Of a DNA stretch of 64,000 nucleotides, positions 16,388-31,501 are shown in pieces. The stretch is from Sphingomonas sp. R-74633 (lineage in GTDB: Bacteria > Pseudomonadota > Alphaproteobacteria > Sphingomonadales > Sphingomonadaceae): positions 1 to 64,000 of the forward strand of contig NZ_JACCFG010000004.1 of NCBI RefSeq assembly GCF_013416555.1. Reading direction: 5' to 3'. The notes under the pieces were generated by a model, which saw only the letters and a list, made by a program, of their open reading frames with translations, searched no databases and had not been told where the DNA came from. Each line of letters begins with the position of its first letter. Position 1 is the first letter of the stretch. A program made the translations under genes and the position numbers.

Positions 16388-16471
16388 GGTTTTCTACTCC
16401 TTGTACAACGGAGCAGAATCTAAGCGGTCATTCTTGCCGCAGCGCAGCGGAACTGTGAGGAATTGTTGCCG

Positions 16472-17782
16472 TCAGCCCGGCAGGCGGATTTCCGCGACAA
16501 GGCCCCCTTGCGGCGCGTTGACCAGCGTCAGCCTGCCCTTCTCGAGCGCCACCGCCTGCTGGACGATGGCAAGACCAAGCCCCATCCCCTTGGTATTGCG
16601 GCCGCGTTCGACATCGAGGCGGACGAAGGGGCGCAGCGCATCCTCGATCTGAACGGGCGGGATGCCGGGGCCGTCATCCTCGACGCGGAAGACCAGCGCG
16701 CTTCCATCCTGCACAACATTGACCCGCACGGCCTTGCCGTAGTGCAGCGCATTCTCGATCAGATTGCTGAGCGCACGACGCAGCATCGAGGGACGCACGC
16801 TCCATTCGAGATGCGGCGGCCCCAGGTAGCGCGCGTCGTGGCCGCGATCGCCGGCATCCTCGACCAGCGTCGCCGCCATCACCGCGACATCGACCGCAAC
16901 GGCGGGCTCGGGATTGTCCTGGCCCTTGAGGAAGGTGAGCAGCGAGGCGATCATGTCGTCCATCTCGCTGACATCGTCCTGCATCGCGCGACGGCTTTCG
17001 GCGTCGCCGACTTCCTCGAGCCGCAGCTGCAGCCGGGCGAGCGGCGTGCGCAGGTCATGGCCCACCGCGGCAAGCGCCTGGGTGCGGTTCTCGATCAGCT
17101 CGTGGATGCGGCGCTGCATGCCATTGAAGGCGTGGATCAGCCCGCGGATCTCGGCGGTCCCTTCCTCCTCCACCGTGACGCGCTGGCCCGAACCGACATG
17201 GCCGATCGCGCGGACCAGCTTGCGCAAGGGAAGCAGCGTGCCGCGGATCAGCAATGCGCCGAGCGTGAGCAGCAGCAGCGCGGGGATCAGGGCGACGAAG
17301 GTACGCTCGATCGCGAACTGCCAGACCTGGACGGACTCGCGCGTCTTGAAGACGATCCAGCTGCCATCGGCCATGCGCATCTCGCCGGCGACGACTTGGC
17401 CATGCGCGCCCGGCGCCAGGCGGAGCTGGAGGCCCGAAGCGGCGAGGTCCCGCTCCCAATTGGTCACCTGCGCCTCCATCCGCTTCTGGCGCGGCGGAAA
17501 GGCGGGGCGCACCGGCGGCGTGGGCGACCAGCGGACGATATAGCGATCGGTGGTGAGTTCCTGCGCGGCGGCCGCACGCGCGGCCGGCGGACGCTCGCTG
17601 AGAAGCTTCTCGGCGATCACCAGATGCTCGGCGAGCCGGTGCGCGTCGCTTTCCTCGATCGAGTAGCGCGAGGCGCGCTCGTAGAGGAAGGTGCTCGCCC
17701 CGAACTCGACCGCGACGGTGAGCAACAGGATGAGCAGGATCCTGCCGAGCAGCCCCAGCGGATGGCGCGGGAGCAGGCTCAG
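16472..17782 (-). CDS. Sensor histidine kinase (EnvZ/OmpR type), probable CTG start
   Basis: An OmpR-partner kinase with TM1 near the N-terminus, a periplasmic sensor region, TM2 (VALIPALLLLTLGALLI), a HAMP domain, the H-box (VGHDLRTPLARLQ), the N-box (LIENALHYG) and G-boxes (DDGPGIP, GMGLGLAIV). No ATG, GTG or TTG lies upstream of position 17725, and starting there cuts into TM1. A CTG at 17782 overlaps the regulator stop as CTGA, has TGAGGT about 9 nt upstream, and restores a charged N-terminus (SLLPRHPLGLLGR) plus a complete TM1, giving 436 residues. I chose it; the alternative is TTG at 17725 (417 residues). Confidence 0.85.
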   Translation of the reverse strand: MSLLPRHPLGLLGRILLILLLTVAVEFGASTFLYERASRYSIEESDAHRLAEHLVIAEKLLSERPPAARAAAAQELTTDRYIVRWSPTPPVRPAFPPRQKRMEAQVTNWERDLAASGLQLRLAPGAHGQVVAGEMRMADGSWIVFKTRESVQVWQFAIERTFVALIPALLLLTLGALLIRGTLLPLRKLVRAIGHVGSGQRVTVEEEGTAEIRGLIHAFNGMQRRIHELIENRTQALAAVGHDLRTPLARLQLRLEEVGDAESRRAMQDDVSEMDDMIASLLTFLKGQDNPEPAVAVDVAVMAATLVEDAGDRGHDARYLGPPHLEWSVRPSMLRRALSNLIENALHYGKAVRVNVVQDGSALVFRVEDDGPGIPPVQIEDALRPFVRLDVERGRNTKGMGLGLAIVQQAVALEKGRLTLVNAPQGGLVAEIRLPG

Positions 17783-18489
17783 GAGCGGGTTACCTCAGTC
17801 CGGAAGATATAGCCGATGCCGCGCACGGTGCCGATCGGCGGCTCATGGCCGGCGGCGGAAATCTTGCGACGGAGGCGGCTGACCAGCACGTCGACGCTGC
17901 GATCCGAACTGTCGCCCAGGCGGACCCGGGAGAGCTCGACCAGCCGCTCGCGCGCGATCACCCGCTGGGGCTGGCTGAGGAAGGCGGCGAGCAAGTCGAA
18001 CTCGGCGCCGGTCAGCTCGACCACGGCGCCGCTGGGCGACTTCACTTCGCGGCGCGGGAAGTTGACCGTCCAGCCGTCGAAATGCGCCTGGGTCTCGCGG
18101 TCGCCGCCCGCCATCCGCTCGAGCCCGCCGCGGCGAAGCACCGCGCGAATGCGGGCGATCAGCTCGCGCGTGCTGAACGGCTTGGCGAGGTAGTCGTCGG
18201 CGCCGAGCTCGAGCCCGAGCACGCGATCCTGCTCGCTGCCCTTGGCGCTGACGAAGATGATCGGGACGTCGCTCTTGCGGCGCACTTCGCGGCACAGGTC
18301 GATGCCGCTGGTGCCGGGGAGCATGATGTCGAGCAGGACGAGATCGACCGGCCCATTGTCGAACGCCAGCCACATCTCGGGCGCGGTCGCCGCCTGGCGG
18401 ACCGAATAGCCGTTTTCCTGAAGCGCGCGCGCGGTGAGGGTGCGGAGCGCCGGATCGTCTTCAACCAGTACGATGGCGGGGGCGCTCAT
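17779..18489 (-). CDS. OmpR-family response regulator
   Basis: A 236-residue regulator with a receiver domain (acidic pocket Glu10/Asp11/Asp12, phosphoacceptor Asp54 in VLLDIMLPG, conserved Lys in VSAKGSE) and a C-terminal winged helix (ELTGAEFDLLAAFL, then SDRSVDVLVSRLRRKI, then VRGIGYIF). Its partner kinase follows with a 4-nt overlap, so the two form one operon. Targets are unknown. The divergent small gene at 18685 is a possible one by position. Confidence 0.94.
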   Translation of the reverse strand: MSAPAIVLVEDDPALRTLTARALQENGYSVRQAATAPEMWLAFDNGPVDLVLLDIMLPGTSGIDLCREVRRKSDVPIIFVSAKGSEQDRVLGLELGADDYLAKPFSTRELIARIRAVLRRGGLERMAGGDRETQAHFDGWTVNFPRREVKSPSGAVVELTGAEFDLLAAFLSQPQRVIARERLVELSRVRLGDSSDRSVDVLVSRLRRKISAAGHEPPIGTVRGIGYIFRTEVTRS

Positions 18490-18684
18490 GCCTGGATCTC
18501 GTAAAAACTCATGGCAGCCACTTAGGCCTCTCGCCGGGCACCCTCAAGGCCGCTCCTGCGAGGCGGCAATGCTTTGTCACGAACCAGCAGCGCTTCGCCA
18601 CGCCCGGGCAAAGCTTCCTTACAGGCGGGCAAAACGCCGCTCAGGCGCGACCGCTATCTCCCGCGAGATACCAAAGGAGATCCC

Positions 18685-18936
18685 ATGAAAATCGCTCTCG
18701 CCGCCGTCGCGGCTTCGATCCTCGCCCTCGCCCCCGTAGCGCAGGCCCAGTCGCTGCACGAAACCCACCAGCTCGTCTGGGCGCCGTCGGGCAAGACCCC
18801 GGTCGCCCATTGGCGGATGCGCGATCGCCCGGCCTGCCAGACCACGCAGACGCACCATCAGGCAGGCAAGACCGCGATGCCTGCGCGCAAGACCTGCGTC
18901 GCTGCTACCGAGCGGACGCAACAGGCCGCGCGCTGA
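18685..18936 (+). CDS. Small exported protein of unknown function
   Basis: An 83-residue protein with a clear signal peptide (MKIALAAVAASILALAPVAQAQ). The mature part of about 61 residues is basic and His/Thr-rich with two cysteines that could pair. The ATG has an AAAGGAGA site 5 nt upstream. I recognise no domain. It is divergent from the two-component operon, with a 195-nt shared upstream region. Confidence 0.7.
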   Translation: MKIALAAVAASILALAPVAQAQSLHETHQLVWAPSGKTPVAHWRMRDRPACQTTQTHHQAGKTAMPARKTCVAATERTQQAAR

Positions 18937-18946
18937 AACGAAAAAT

Positions 18947-18982
18947 GCAGCGCCGCGCAGGGGGGAGCCCGTGCGGCGCTGC
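18947..18982 (-). terminator. Terminator of the STN-type TonB-receptor gene
   Basis: Perfect 10-bp arms (18947-18956 and 18973-18982) with a 16-nt loop. On the minus strand the stem is followed by ATTTTTCGTTT, a good T-tract. It probably ends the FecI-FecR-receptor transcript and may also serve the small plus-strand gene. Confidence 0.7.
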
Positions 18983-19031
18983 AAGAACCAGCGAACCCAA
19001 GCGCAAAGGGAACGCCGGCGGAGGCTGACTT

Positions 19032-22013
19032 TTAGAAGCGGACGCGCACGCCGAGGCGGTAGACCGTCTCGAGGAAGCGCGTCTGCCAGGGATAGGCCTG
19101 GCCCTGGGCATTGAAGACGCGGCTGTTGCTCGCGGCCTGGCCCAGAAGATTGGTCACGTTGAACGACAGAGTGACCGCCTCGGTGGGGCTGAGCGTGCTC
19201 GACAGATCGAGCGAGCCGCGGCCCTTTTCGGTGGTCGGCAAGGTCGGGCTGAGCGCGCTGCCCGGAAGGCCCGGATCGGCGACCTGATCGTAACTGACGA
19301 TGAAGTCCGAGCGGTAATTGTACGAGACGCGGGCCGAGAAGACCTTGTTCTCGTAGAACACCGAGCCGTTGACGAGGTGGTTCGACACGCCCGAGAGCGG
19401 CTGCATCCCCGGCAGCGTCTTGGCGAGCGTCGGCGACAGCTCGGACTTGTGATCGATATAGGTGTAGTTCGCGAGCACGCCGAAATTGCTGAGGAAGCTC
19501 GGCAGCCACGGCGCGCGCAGGAAGGTGCGGAAGCCGGCCTCGACGCCGGAGATCCGGCCCTTGCCGCCATTTTCGGGTCGGCTGATCTCGAGGCGGCCAT
19601 ATTGCGGGTCGTTGACCACGCTGCTGGTGGTGTTGATGAACCCGGTGAGATCGCGGTGGAACGCGCCCACGGTGATCGCGCCGCTGCGCGTGAAATAATA
19701 TTCGAGCGAGGCGTCGTAATTGCTCGAGCGCACCGGCTGCAGGTTCGGATTGCCGCTCGATGCGGGCGAGCATTGCAGCGTCGCGTCGGCACTGCAGGTG
19801 GTGGTCGCGCCGATCGTGATCGACGGGTTGAGGTTGTCGAAGCTCGGGCGAGTGCGCGTCTTGGTATAAGCGAGGCGCAGTTGCAGGTTGCGCGCGAACT
19901 TCACGCGGGCGCTGACGTTGGGCAGATAGTCTTCGTAGCTGTTGTTCTTGGTGATCGGGGCGATGGTGGTCACGCCGCCCGTGGTCACGCGCTGGACGCC
20001 GCTGATCATGTCCTCGGTGCGCACCGCGCGCAGGCCGATCAGGCCGTCGACGGGAACGCCGATGTTGAAGGAATAATGCCCCTGGAGATAGGCAGCATAG
20101 CCCTTCTCATTGCCGACATAGACCGGGTCACCGAACGCGGGCGCGCCCTTTGCCACATTGGACAGCGTGCGCAGCGTATCGGCCTGCGCCAGGATGGAGT
20201 CGCGCGTCGGGGTCAGCCAGCTGTGGATCGTGTCAACATTGTCGCCGGCAAAGCCTGCGGGCGCCGCATCATATTCGAGCGGCAGGACCGTGAAGAGCTG
20301 CGCCGCAATCGCGGTGCCCGAGCGCGAGACGTTGCGCGCGTCGAGATCGCGGTTGTTGTAGCGGACGCCCGCCTGGATCCGGTCGAGCCCGAGCAAATTG
20401 ACCGGCGCCTCGACATCGAGCTTGGCCTGCACGTCGCGGCCATGGTTGCGCTGGCCGGTCTCGCTGATCCCGGTCATGCGGAACGAGGTCGGCGCGAACA
20501 GGTCGAAATTGTTGAGCGTGACGGTACCGCCGCCCGCACCGGCCGGCGTGTCGAAGTTGAAGTTGCGGCTGGGTGCTGACTGCAGCGCGTAGTTGAACGC
20601 GAAAACGCGCTGCGTGTAGGTCGAGTCCGTCAGCGCGAGATCGCCGGTGACCTTCAGCCGGCCCGGCTTCCAGATGAAGCCGCCGCCGACCTGATAGGTG
20701 TCGGTGCGGCCATCGATCGCATTCTGAGCCCCGTTCGGGAACGCCCCGCCGGTCGCAGTCATGCTTTGGACCATGTTGGTGCCGGGGAAATAAGTGACGT
20801 TCGACAGCACCGCGGCGGGGCCGCTGTTGATCGTCAGGTTGCGGTTCTCGTTCTCGGCGCGATAGCCCTGGAACAGCCCGTCGGCATAGATTTCGAGGTT
20901 CGAGGCCGGGCGCCACTGGAATGCCGCCGAGGCGGACGGGCGCCAGCGATTGCCGGTGGTGTAGACGATGTTGATGAAGGACGGATAGCGGATCGCCCCG
21001 GTCGTGCCCGCCACGCCGGTGCGGTTGAGGATCGACTGGCTGACGTTGCGCGCGGAATCGAGGAAGTTGTTGTTGGTCAGCGATCCCTCGACCAGCAGCC
21101 CCATCTCGCCGATCCCGGTCTGCCAGCGCGAGCTGACCAGCAGGTTGAAGTCCGCCGCCAGCTTCTGCGACTGGCGCCAGTGCACCCCGCCGACGCCGGC
21201 GACGATGCGCGTGCCCTTGAAGTCGAACGGCTTGCGCGACTTCACATCGACCAGGCCGGCGATCCCGGCCTCCTGGAGATTGGCGCTGCCCGATTTGTAG
21301 ACGTCGATCCGGCCGATGCTGCTCGCCGGGAAATCCTGGAGCGCGACCGAGCGGCCCTGACCGGTGAAGATGTCGCGGCCATTATAGGTGGTGGTGACGT
21401 CGGGCAGGCCGCGCACGCGCGTGCCCGAAGCCTCGCCTTCGGCCCGGGTGACCTGCACGCCGGTGATGCGGGCGAGCGATTCCGCCGCGGTCACGTCGGG
21501 CAGCTTGCCGACATCCTCGGCCACCACGGAATCGACGATCTGGTCGGCTTCCTGCTTCACCGCCTGCGCGGTCTCGAGGCTGCGGCGGATGCCGCTGACC
21601 ACGATCTCCTGCGTGGGGTCGGCCGCATCGGTCTGCGCGCCGCTATCGGGCGTGGCGGGCACGCTCTGCGCGGGTGCGGTCTGGCTATAGGCGATGTTGC
21701 GATCGGCCACGCGGCGCTTGAGGATGACGCTGGTGCCGTTCACCACCGGCACGAGATCGGTGCCGGCGAGCAGCACGCGGAGCGCCGCGGTGACGTCCAT
21801 CGTGCCCTGCACGCGGTTGGTCGAGATGCCGTCGACGATCGAGGCGGGCGCGAGGATCTCGATCCCGGCCTGGCGCGCGAACATCGGGATACCCGAGCTG
21901 GCGGGCTGCGCCGCCACGTCGAACCGCCGTACCTGCGCCATGGCGTGTGCCGATGGCACCGCGCCGCAGACAATGGCGGCACTGGCTAACAGATACGTGT
22001 GTGCACGCGTCAT
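19032..22013 (-). CDS. TonB-dependent receptor with N-terminal STN signalling domain
   Basis: A 993-residue outer-membrane receptor. A signal peptide (about 1-26) is followed by an STN (secretin/TonB N-terminal) domain at about 35-110 that contacts the anti-sigma protein. Then come a TonB-box-like EIVVSGIRRSLE, a plug with VAEDVGKLPDVTAAESLARITGVQVTRAEGE, and a long barrel ending VRVRF. The plug sequence is typical of the Xanthomonas-Caulobacter receptor subgroup (TIGR01782), many of which handle carbohydrates, so siderophore uptake should not be assumed. FecR and FecI genes lie directly upstream on the same strand. Confidence 0.93.
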   Translation of the reverse strand: MTRAHTYLLASAAIVCGAVPSAHAMAQVRRFDVAAQPASSGIPMFARQAGIEILAPASIVDGISTNRVQGTMDVTAALRVLLAGTDLVPVVNGTSVILKRRVADRNIAYSQTAPAQSVPATPDSGAQTDAADPTQEIVVSGIRRSLETAQAVKQEADQIVDSVVAEDVGKLPDVTAAESLARITGVQVTRAEGEASGTRVRGLPDVTTTYNGRDIFTGQGRSVALQDFPASSIGRIDVYKSGSANLQEAGIAGLVDVKSRKPFDFKGTRIVAGVGGVHWRQSQKLAADFNLLVSSRWQTGIGEMGLLVEGSLTNNNFLDSARNVSQSILNRTGVAGTTGAIRYPSFINIVYTTGNRWRPSASAAFQWRPASNLEIYADGLFQGYRAENENRNLTINSGPAAVLSNVTYFPGTNMVQSMTATGGAFPNGAQNAIDGRTDTYQVGGGFIWKPGRLKVTGDLALTDSTYTQRVFAFNYALQSAPSRNFNFDTPAGAGGGTVTLNNFDLFAPTSFRMTGISETGQRNHGRDVQAKLDVEAPVNLLGLDRIQAGVRYNNRDLDARNVSRSGTAIAAQLFTVLPLEYDAAPAGFAGDNVDTIHSWLTPTRDSILAQADTLRTLSNVAKGAPAFGDPVYVGNEKGYAAYLQGHYSFNIGVPVDGLIGLRAVRTEDMISGVQRVTTGGVTTIAPITKNNSYEDYLPNVSARVKFARNLQLRLAYTKTRTRPSFDNLNPSITIGATTTCSADATLQCSPASSGNPNLQPVRSSNYDASLEYYFTRSGAITVGAFHRDLTGFINTTSSVVNDPQYGRLEISRPENGGKGRISGVEAGFRTFLRAPWLPSFLSNFGVLANYTYIDHKSELSPTLAKTLPGMQPLSGVSNHLVNGSVFYENKVFSARVSYNYRSDFIVSYDQVADPGLPGSALSPTLPTTEKGRGSLDLSSTLSPTEAVTLSFNVTNLLGQAASNSRVFNAQGQAYPWQTRFLETVYRLGVRVRF

Positions 22014-22093
22014 GATTATATTCCCTCCCCGGTCGTTTTCGGCGCCGGTTACGGCGCTCTATTCATACACGAGCGGGAGGCGCCGGCTTTCCG

Positions 22094-23044
22094 TCAGCGC
22101 GCAGGCAATCTTTTTCGCGAAAGGCGGATTTCGTCTCCGCGCAGGGTCATTTCGACGTCGAGCGAGGCGGTGAGCATCGCCGCGAAATTCTCGGGCTTGT
22201 CGAGCTTGAACAGTCCGACCAGCCGCTCGTTCGCCAGCCCGGGATCGGCGAGCACAAGCTGCTGGCGGTTGTATCGATTGAACTGCGTGATCGCGTCGCC
22301 GAGCGTCTCGTTCTCCAGCGCGATGTCGCCATTGCGCCAGGCGAGCGCGCGCTCGATCCGGGCGGGCTCGGATATGACCGTGGGAGCCTGCGCATTCGGG
22401 CGGAAGGTGGCGCAATCGCCGGCCTTGAGGATCGTCATCGCACCCGAGGAATCGCTCGGCCATACCGCGACGACACCCTCGGTCACCGCGACCTGCACGC
22501 CTTCGGGCCCGCGGCTCACGGAGAAGGCAGTGCCGACCGCGCGCGCCTGGGCGATACCGGCATCGACGATGAAGGGCCGGCTGCGGTCCTTCGCGACCTG
22601 GAACCAGGCCTGGCCGCCTTCCAGCGCGATGCGGCGGCTGTCGCTCGCCATATTGATGCGCAGCGCGCTCGCAGTGTTGATCGTCGCGACCGACCCGTCG
22701 GCCAGTGGCAGGCGGCGGATTTCGCCGCGCTCGGTGGCGACATATTGGCCGGCCAGGCGCGACCAGCCGAACGCGCCGGCCACCGAAGCGGCGATCGCAC
22801 CGCCCGTACCCGCGAGCATCCAGCGGCGCGACACGCCCTTGCCGTGCCGCCGTGGCAGGGCATCGCCTTCCTCGGCAGGCGCGAGTGCGTTCTCGATGAC
22901 GCTGAGCCCGGCCATGCTTCGCAACAGGGCACCCGCGTGGCGCGGATTGCGCCGCAGCCAGGCGTCGAGCTCGGCCTGTTCCGCGCCGGCGACCGGGTGC
23001 CGCAGCGCCCAGGCGGCAGCTTCGCTTTCAATGCGATCGGGCAC
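22094..23044 (-). CDS. FecR-family anti-sigma factor
   Basis: A 316-residue FecR-type protein. The cytoplasmic N-terminus has the FecR_N helical domain (ESEAAAWALRHPVAGAEQAELDAWLRRNPRHAGAL), one TM segment lies around 75-92, and the periplasmic FecR domain includes ERGEIRRLPLADGSVATINTASAL. A C-terminal STN-like region follows. It relays the receptor signal and controls the ECF sigma factor. The start is GTG at 23044 with GAGGAGG upstream, so it overlaps the sigma gene by 17 nt; the longer ATG frame lies within the sigma gene. Confidence 0.9.
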   Translation of the reverse strand: MPDRIESEAAAWALRHPVAGAEQAELDAWLRRNPRHAGALLRSMAGLSVIENALAPAEEGDALPRRHGKGVSRRWMLAGTGGAIAASVAGAFGWSRLAGQYVATERGEIRRLPLADGSVATINTASALRINMASDSRRIALEGGQAWFQVAKDRSRPFIVDAGIAQARAVGTAFSVSRGPEGVQVAVTEGVVAVWPSDSSGAMTILKAGDCATFRPNAQAPTVISEPARIERALAWRNGDIALENETLGDAITQFNRYNRQQLVLADPGLANERLVGLFKLDKPENFAAMLTASLDVEMTLRGDEIRLSRKRLPAR

Positions 23045-23600
23045 GGCGTCCCTCCTCGCGAAGCGCCAGCACCGGCTCATCATTGGGTATGGTCAGCAGC
23101 TTGAGCACTGCGCGCAGGCTGCGGCTGGCGTCGTTCTCGACGATCGCCTCGCTCACGCCCAGCCTCGCCGCGATTTCCTTCTGGCTCAGCCCCTCGACCT
23201 TGCGCATGATGAAGATGCGCCGCGCGCGATCGGACAGCGTCGCCATCGCCGCTTTCACGCGGCCCAGTTCCTGCCGCGCCGCTGCGATGCGATCGGGGCC
23301 TGGCGTATCGTCCCAGGCGCGCATCTCGATCTCGTGATCGAGCGTCTCAAGCCGCACCACCGAGGCGCGGCGACGCTGCTGCACGGCGAGCCGGCGGGCA
23401 ATGGTGAACAGATAGGCACGAGGTTCATCGATCTGATCGACGTCGCGAAGCTGGGCGAGGCGGCAATAGCATTCCTGCACAATGTCCTCCACCTCGATGG
23501 CCGCGACGAAACGCCGGCTCAGCCAAATCCGAAGGTCGTGCTCATGGGGCAGGATTTCACGTCCCACCCACGCCGCCAAAGCCTCTCGATCGTGCCGCAT
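23028..23600 (-). CDS. ECF sigma factor, FecI type
   Basis: A 190-residue sigma-70-family ECF factor. Region 2 (LRIWLSRRFVAAIEVEDIVQECYCRLAQL...EPRAYLFTIARRLA) lies at about 23-92, and region 4 (LSDRARRIFIMRKVEGLSQKEIAARLGVSEAIVENDASRSL) at about 121-163. It should drive transcription of the downstream receptor when FecR relays a signal. A Fur-like element lies 160-190 nt upstream. Confidence 0.92.
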   Translation of the reverse strand: MRHDREALAAWVGREILPHEHDLRIWLSRRFVAAIEVEDIVQECYCRLAQLRDVDQIDEPRAYLFTIARRLAVQQRRRASVVRLETLDHEIEMRAWDDTPGPDRIAAARQELGRVKAAMATLSDRARRIFIMRKVEGLSQKEIAARLGVSEAIVENDASRSLRAVLKLLTIPNDEPVLALREEGRRARSH

Positions 23601-23760
23601 CTGCTTCTAATTCTTCCCGGGCGCCACTGCTTTCGCCGCGCATCCGGTGCTGACCTTCAGGGCCATGCTCTTCATCGCAGCCTCCCCCATGACCCGCGCG
23701 GCTATGCTCCGCGCTGCGGTCCTCGATGGACGCGAACATAGCATCGACGTGAAGGCCTGC

Positions 23761-23787
23761 AATGATTTATATTATCATTCTCATTTG
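23761..23787 (-). promoter_or_regulatory. Fur-box-like element upstream of fecI-type gene
   Basis: An AT-rich island in GC-rich DNA. On the minus strand it reads GAGAAT-GATAAT-ATAAAT followed by CATT, resembling three tandem Fur hexamers (GATAAT). It lies in the 218-nt gap upstream of the sigma gene. Iron control of FecI-type operons is common, but the receptor subtype leaves the regulator open. Confidence 0.4.
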
Positions 23788-23818
23788 AAGGATTTTGCCG
23801 CGCGCCGGCTCGTCGAAG

Positions 23819-25904
23819 TCAGTGCGCGCCAGATGCCCGCCCCGCTTCTTCCAGCATCGCCTCGAGCTGCCCCGGCGTGAACGGCTTGATCAGCACGGGG
23901 ATGACATCGCCGCCCGGCCGAAGATTGGGCTCGGCATAGCCGGTGATGATCACTGCGGGCAGCGCCGGGCGGATTTCGCGCAAGCGCTGGACCAGGTCGG
24001 TGCCCGACAGGCGCGGCATCGCATAGTCGCTCAGCACCAGATCGAATGCGTCGGGCCGCTTGCGGACCAGGTCGAGCGCGGCGGCGCCCTCGCCGACATC
24101 GGATACCTTGTGGCCCAGATCCTCCAGCATCGCCGCCGTGGTCGCGCGGACGCCGTCATGATCATCGACGAGCAGGATATTGAGCCGGCGGGAGCGGCCG
24201 CCGCGCACGGGCTCGACGGCGCCCATGGCCGGCTGCGCTGCGCCGGATGCCGCGGGGAGCCATATCTCCACGCGCGTTCCCTTGCCGAGTTCGCTAGTCA
24301 GGCGGATCGCGCCGCCGGACTGTTTGGCAAAGCCATAGACCATGGAGAGGCCGAGGCCGGTCCCCTTCCCCACCGCCTTGGTAGTGAAGAACGGCTCCAT
24401 CACCTGGTCGATCTGGTCGGGCGCGATGCCGCAACCGGTGTCGGAGACGGTGAGCACGACATAGCGGCCCGCCTCGAGCGAAATGCCCTCGACATCCTCG
24501 CGTGTCCGCACTTCGCGCGTCGCCGCGTCGATCGTGACGGTGCCGCCCTCGGGCATCGCGTCGCGCGCGTTGATCACCAGGTTCATAATCGCCAGTTCGA
24601 GCTGCGCGCCATCGGCGAAGACATGCGGCAGGCCGTCCTCGCGCTGCCAGTGCAGTTCGACGAGCCCACCCAGCGTGTGCGCGAGCAGGCTGCCGACCGC
24701 CTTGGCCAGGTCCGCCACGTCGATCGCCGCGGGCTCCAGCTTCTGCCGCCGCGAAAAGGCGAGCAGATGCCGCACCAGCTCGCTGCCCTGTTCCGCGGCG
24801 TGCCGGGTCATCTCGACCAGCCGCTTCTGCTCGGGATCGAGCGGGATGCGCCGCTCGATCATGCCGATCCCGCCGAGCACCGCGGCGAGCAGATTGTTGA
24901 AGTCGTGCGCGATGCCGCCGGTCAGCTGGCCGATCGCGTCCATCTTGCGGATATGGTTGAGCTGGCTCTCCAGCTCGCGCCGGTCCGAGATGTCGAGCAA
25001 GGTGCCGGCATATTCGATCGGATCGCCGGCGCTGTCGCGCACCAGCACTGCCTGGTCGAGAAAGTGGCGATATTCGTCGTCGGCGCAGCGCCAGCGATAT
25101 TCGACCGAATGCGCCCCGCCCTGCGCGCGCGTCGCCAGCGCCGCCTGTACGCGCTCGCGATCCTCGGGGTGCAGCCGCTCGGCCCAGAGCCCGGGCGTGC
25201 CGCGTACCGCATCGAGCGTGTAGCCGGTCAGCGTCTCGAAATTGCCGCTGGCATATTTGGGGACGCGCGGCTCGGCGCCGACATCCTCGAGATAGAGGAT
25301 GATCGGCAGCGAGGCGATGATGGCCGCCTGGCGCTGCTCGGCCAGCCGCAATTGCTGCTCGGCGTGGAGCCGCTCGGCATTGGCCCGCAGATTCTCGTCG
25401 AGCAGGCGCTTTTGCTGCTCGGCATTGCGCTGCACTTCCTTGCGCATCGCATAGAGGTCGACGAACACCGCGACCTTGGAACGCAGCACCGTCGGCTCGA
25501 CCGGCTTGAACACATAGTCGACTGCGCCCGAGGCATAGCCGCGCAGCAGATGCTCCATCTCCTTGTTGACTGCGGAGAGGAAGACGATCGGCACGCGCCG
25601 CGTCTGCTCACGCTCGCGGATCAGCGCGGCGGTCTCATAGCCGTCGAGCCCGGGCATATAGACGTCGAGCAGGATCACCGCGAACTCAGTGCGCAGCAAA
25701 TGGCGCAGTGCTTCCTCGCCCGATTTGGCGACGACGATCTCGGCCACATCCTCCAGCACGTTGGAGATGGCGATCAGGTTGCGCTCGTCGTCATCGACCA
25801 GCAGCACCCGCACCGGATCGACCGGCAGCGGCTCGAAGACCGGGGTTTCGGTCATCGGCCCCATCACGATCGACGGGGAGATCGGAACGACGCGGCGTGC
25901 CATA

Positions 25905-25912
<8 letters not shown>
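23819..25912 (-). CDS. Soluble hybrid histidine kinase, REC-PAS-HisKA-HATPase-REC
   Basis: A 697-residue kinase without membrane segments. The N-terminal receiver has phosphoacceptor Asp83 ([11 protein letters not shown]); a coiled coil spans about 150-200, a PAS domain about 200-315 ([20 protein letters not shown], then [14 protein letters not shown]), the H-box GGIAHDFNN has His336, and the ATPase has [10 protein letters not shown] and [13 protein letters not shown]-terminal receiver has Asp in [13 protein letters not shown]. Its ATG overlaps the stop of the poly-HAMP kinase gene by 8 nt, so the two are probably co-translated. A receiver at its N-terminus suits phosphorelay input from that partner. 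Confidence 0.92.
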
Positions 25913-31277
<5,365 letters not shown>

Positions 31278-31501
31278 CCAAGGCTCCAGGCATCTCCCAC
31301 CCCGCTTAACAAATTCGACGACCCCCCGGCCGTTACTTCCTGACATAGCAGAGCTATTCGGTTCGGCGCACGAAAAATCGCAACCGAACGCTCCGCCCCG
31401 GGACAGCGCCGACAGAGCCGAGACAGGGGTTGCCTAATCCAGATCAACCGTTAGGAACCCGGCTGCCGGTGGGGACCGATACCAGGGAGATTTCCCGGGC
31501 C

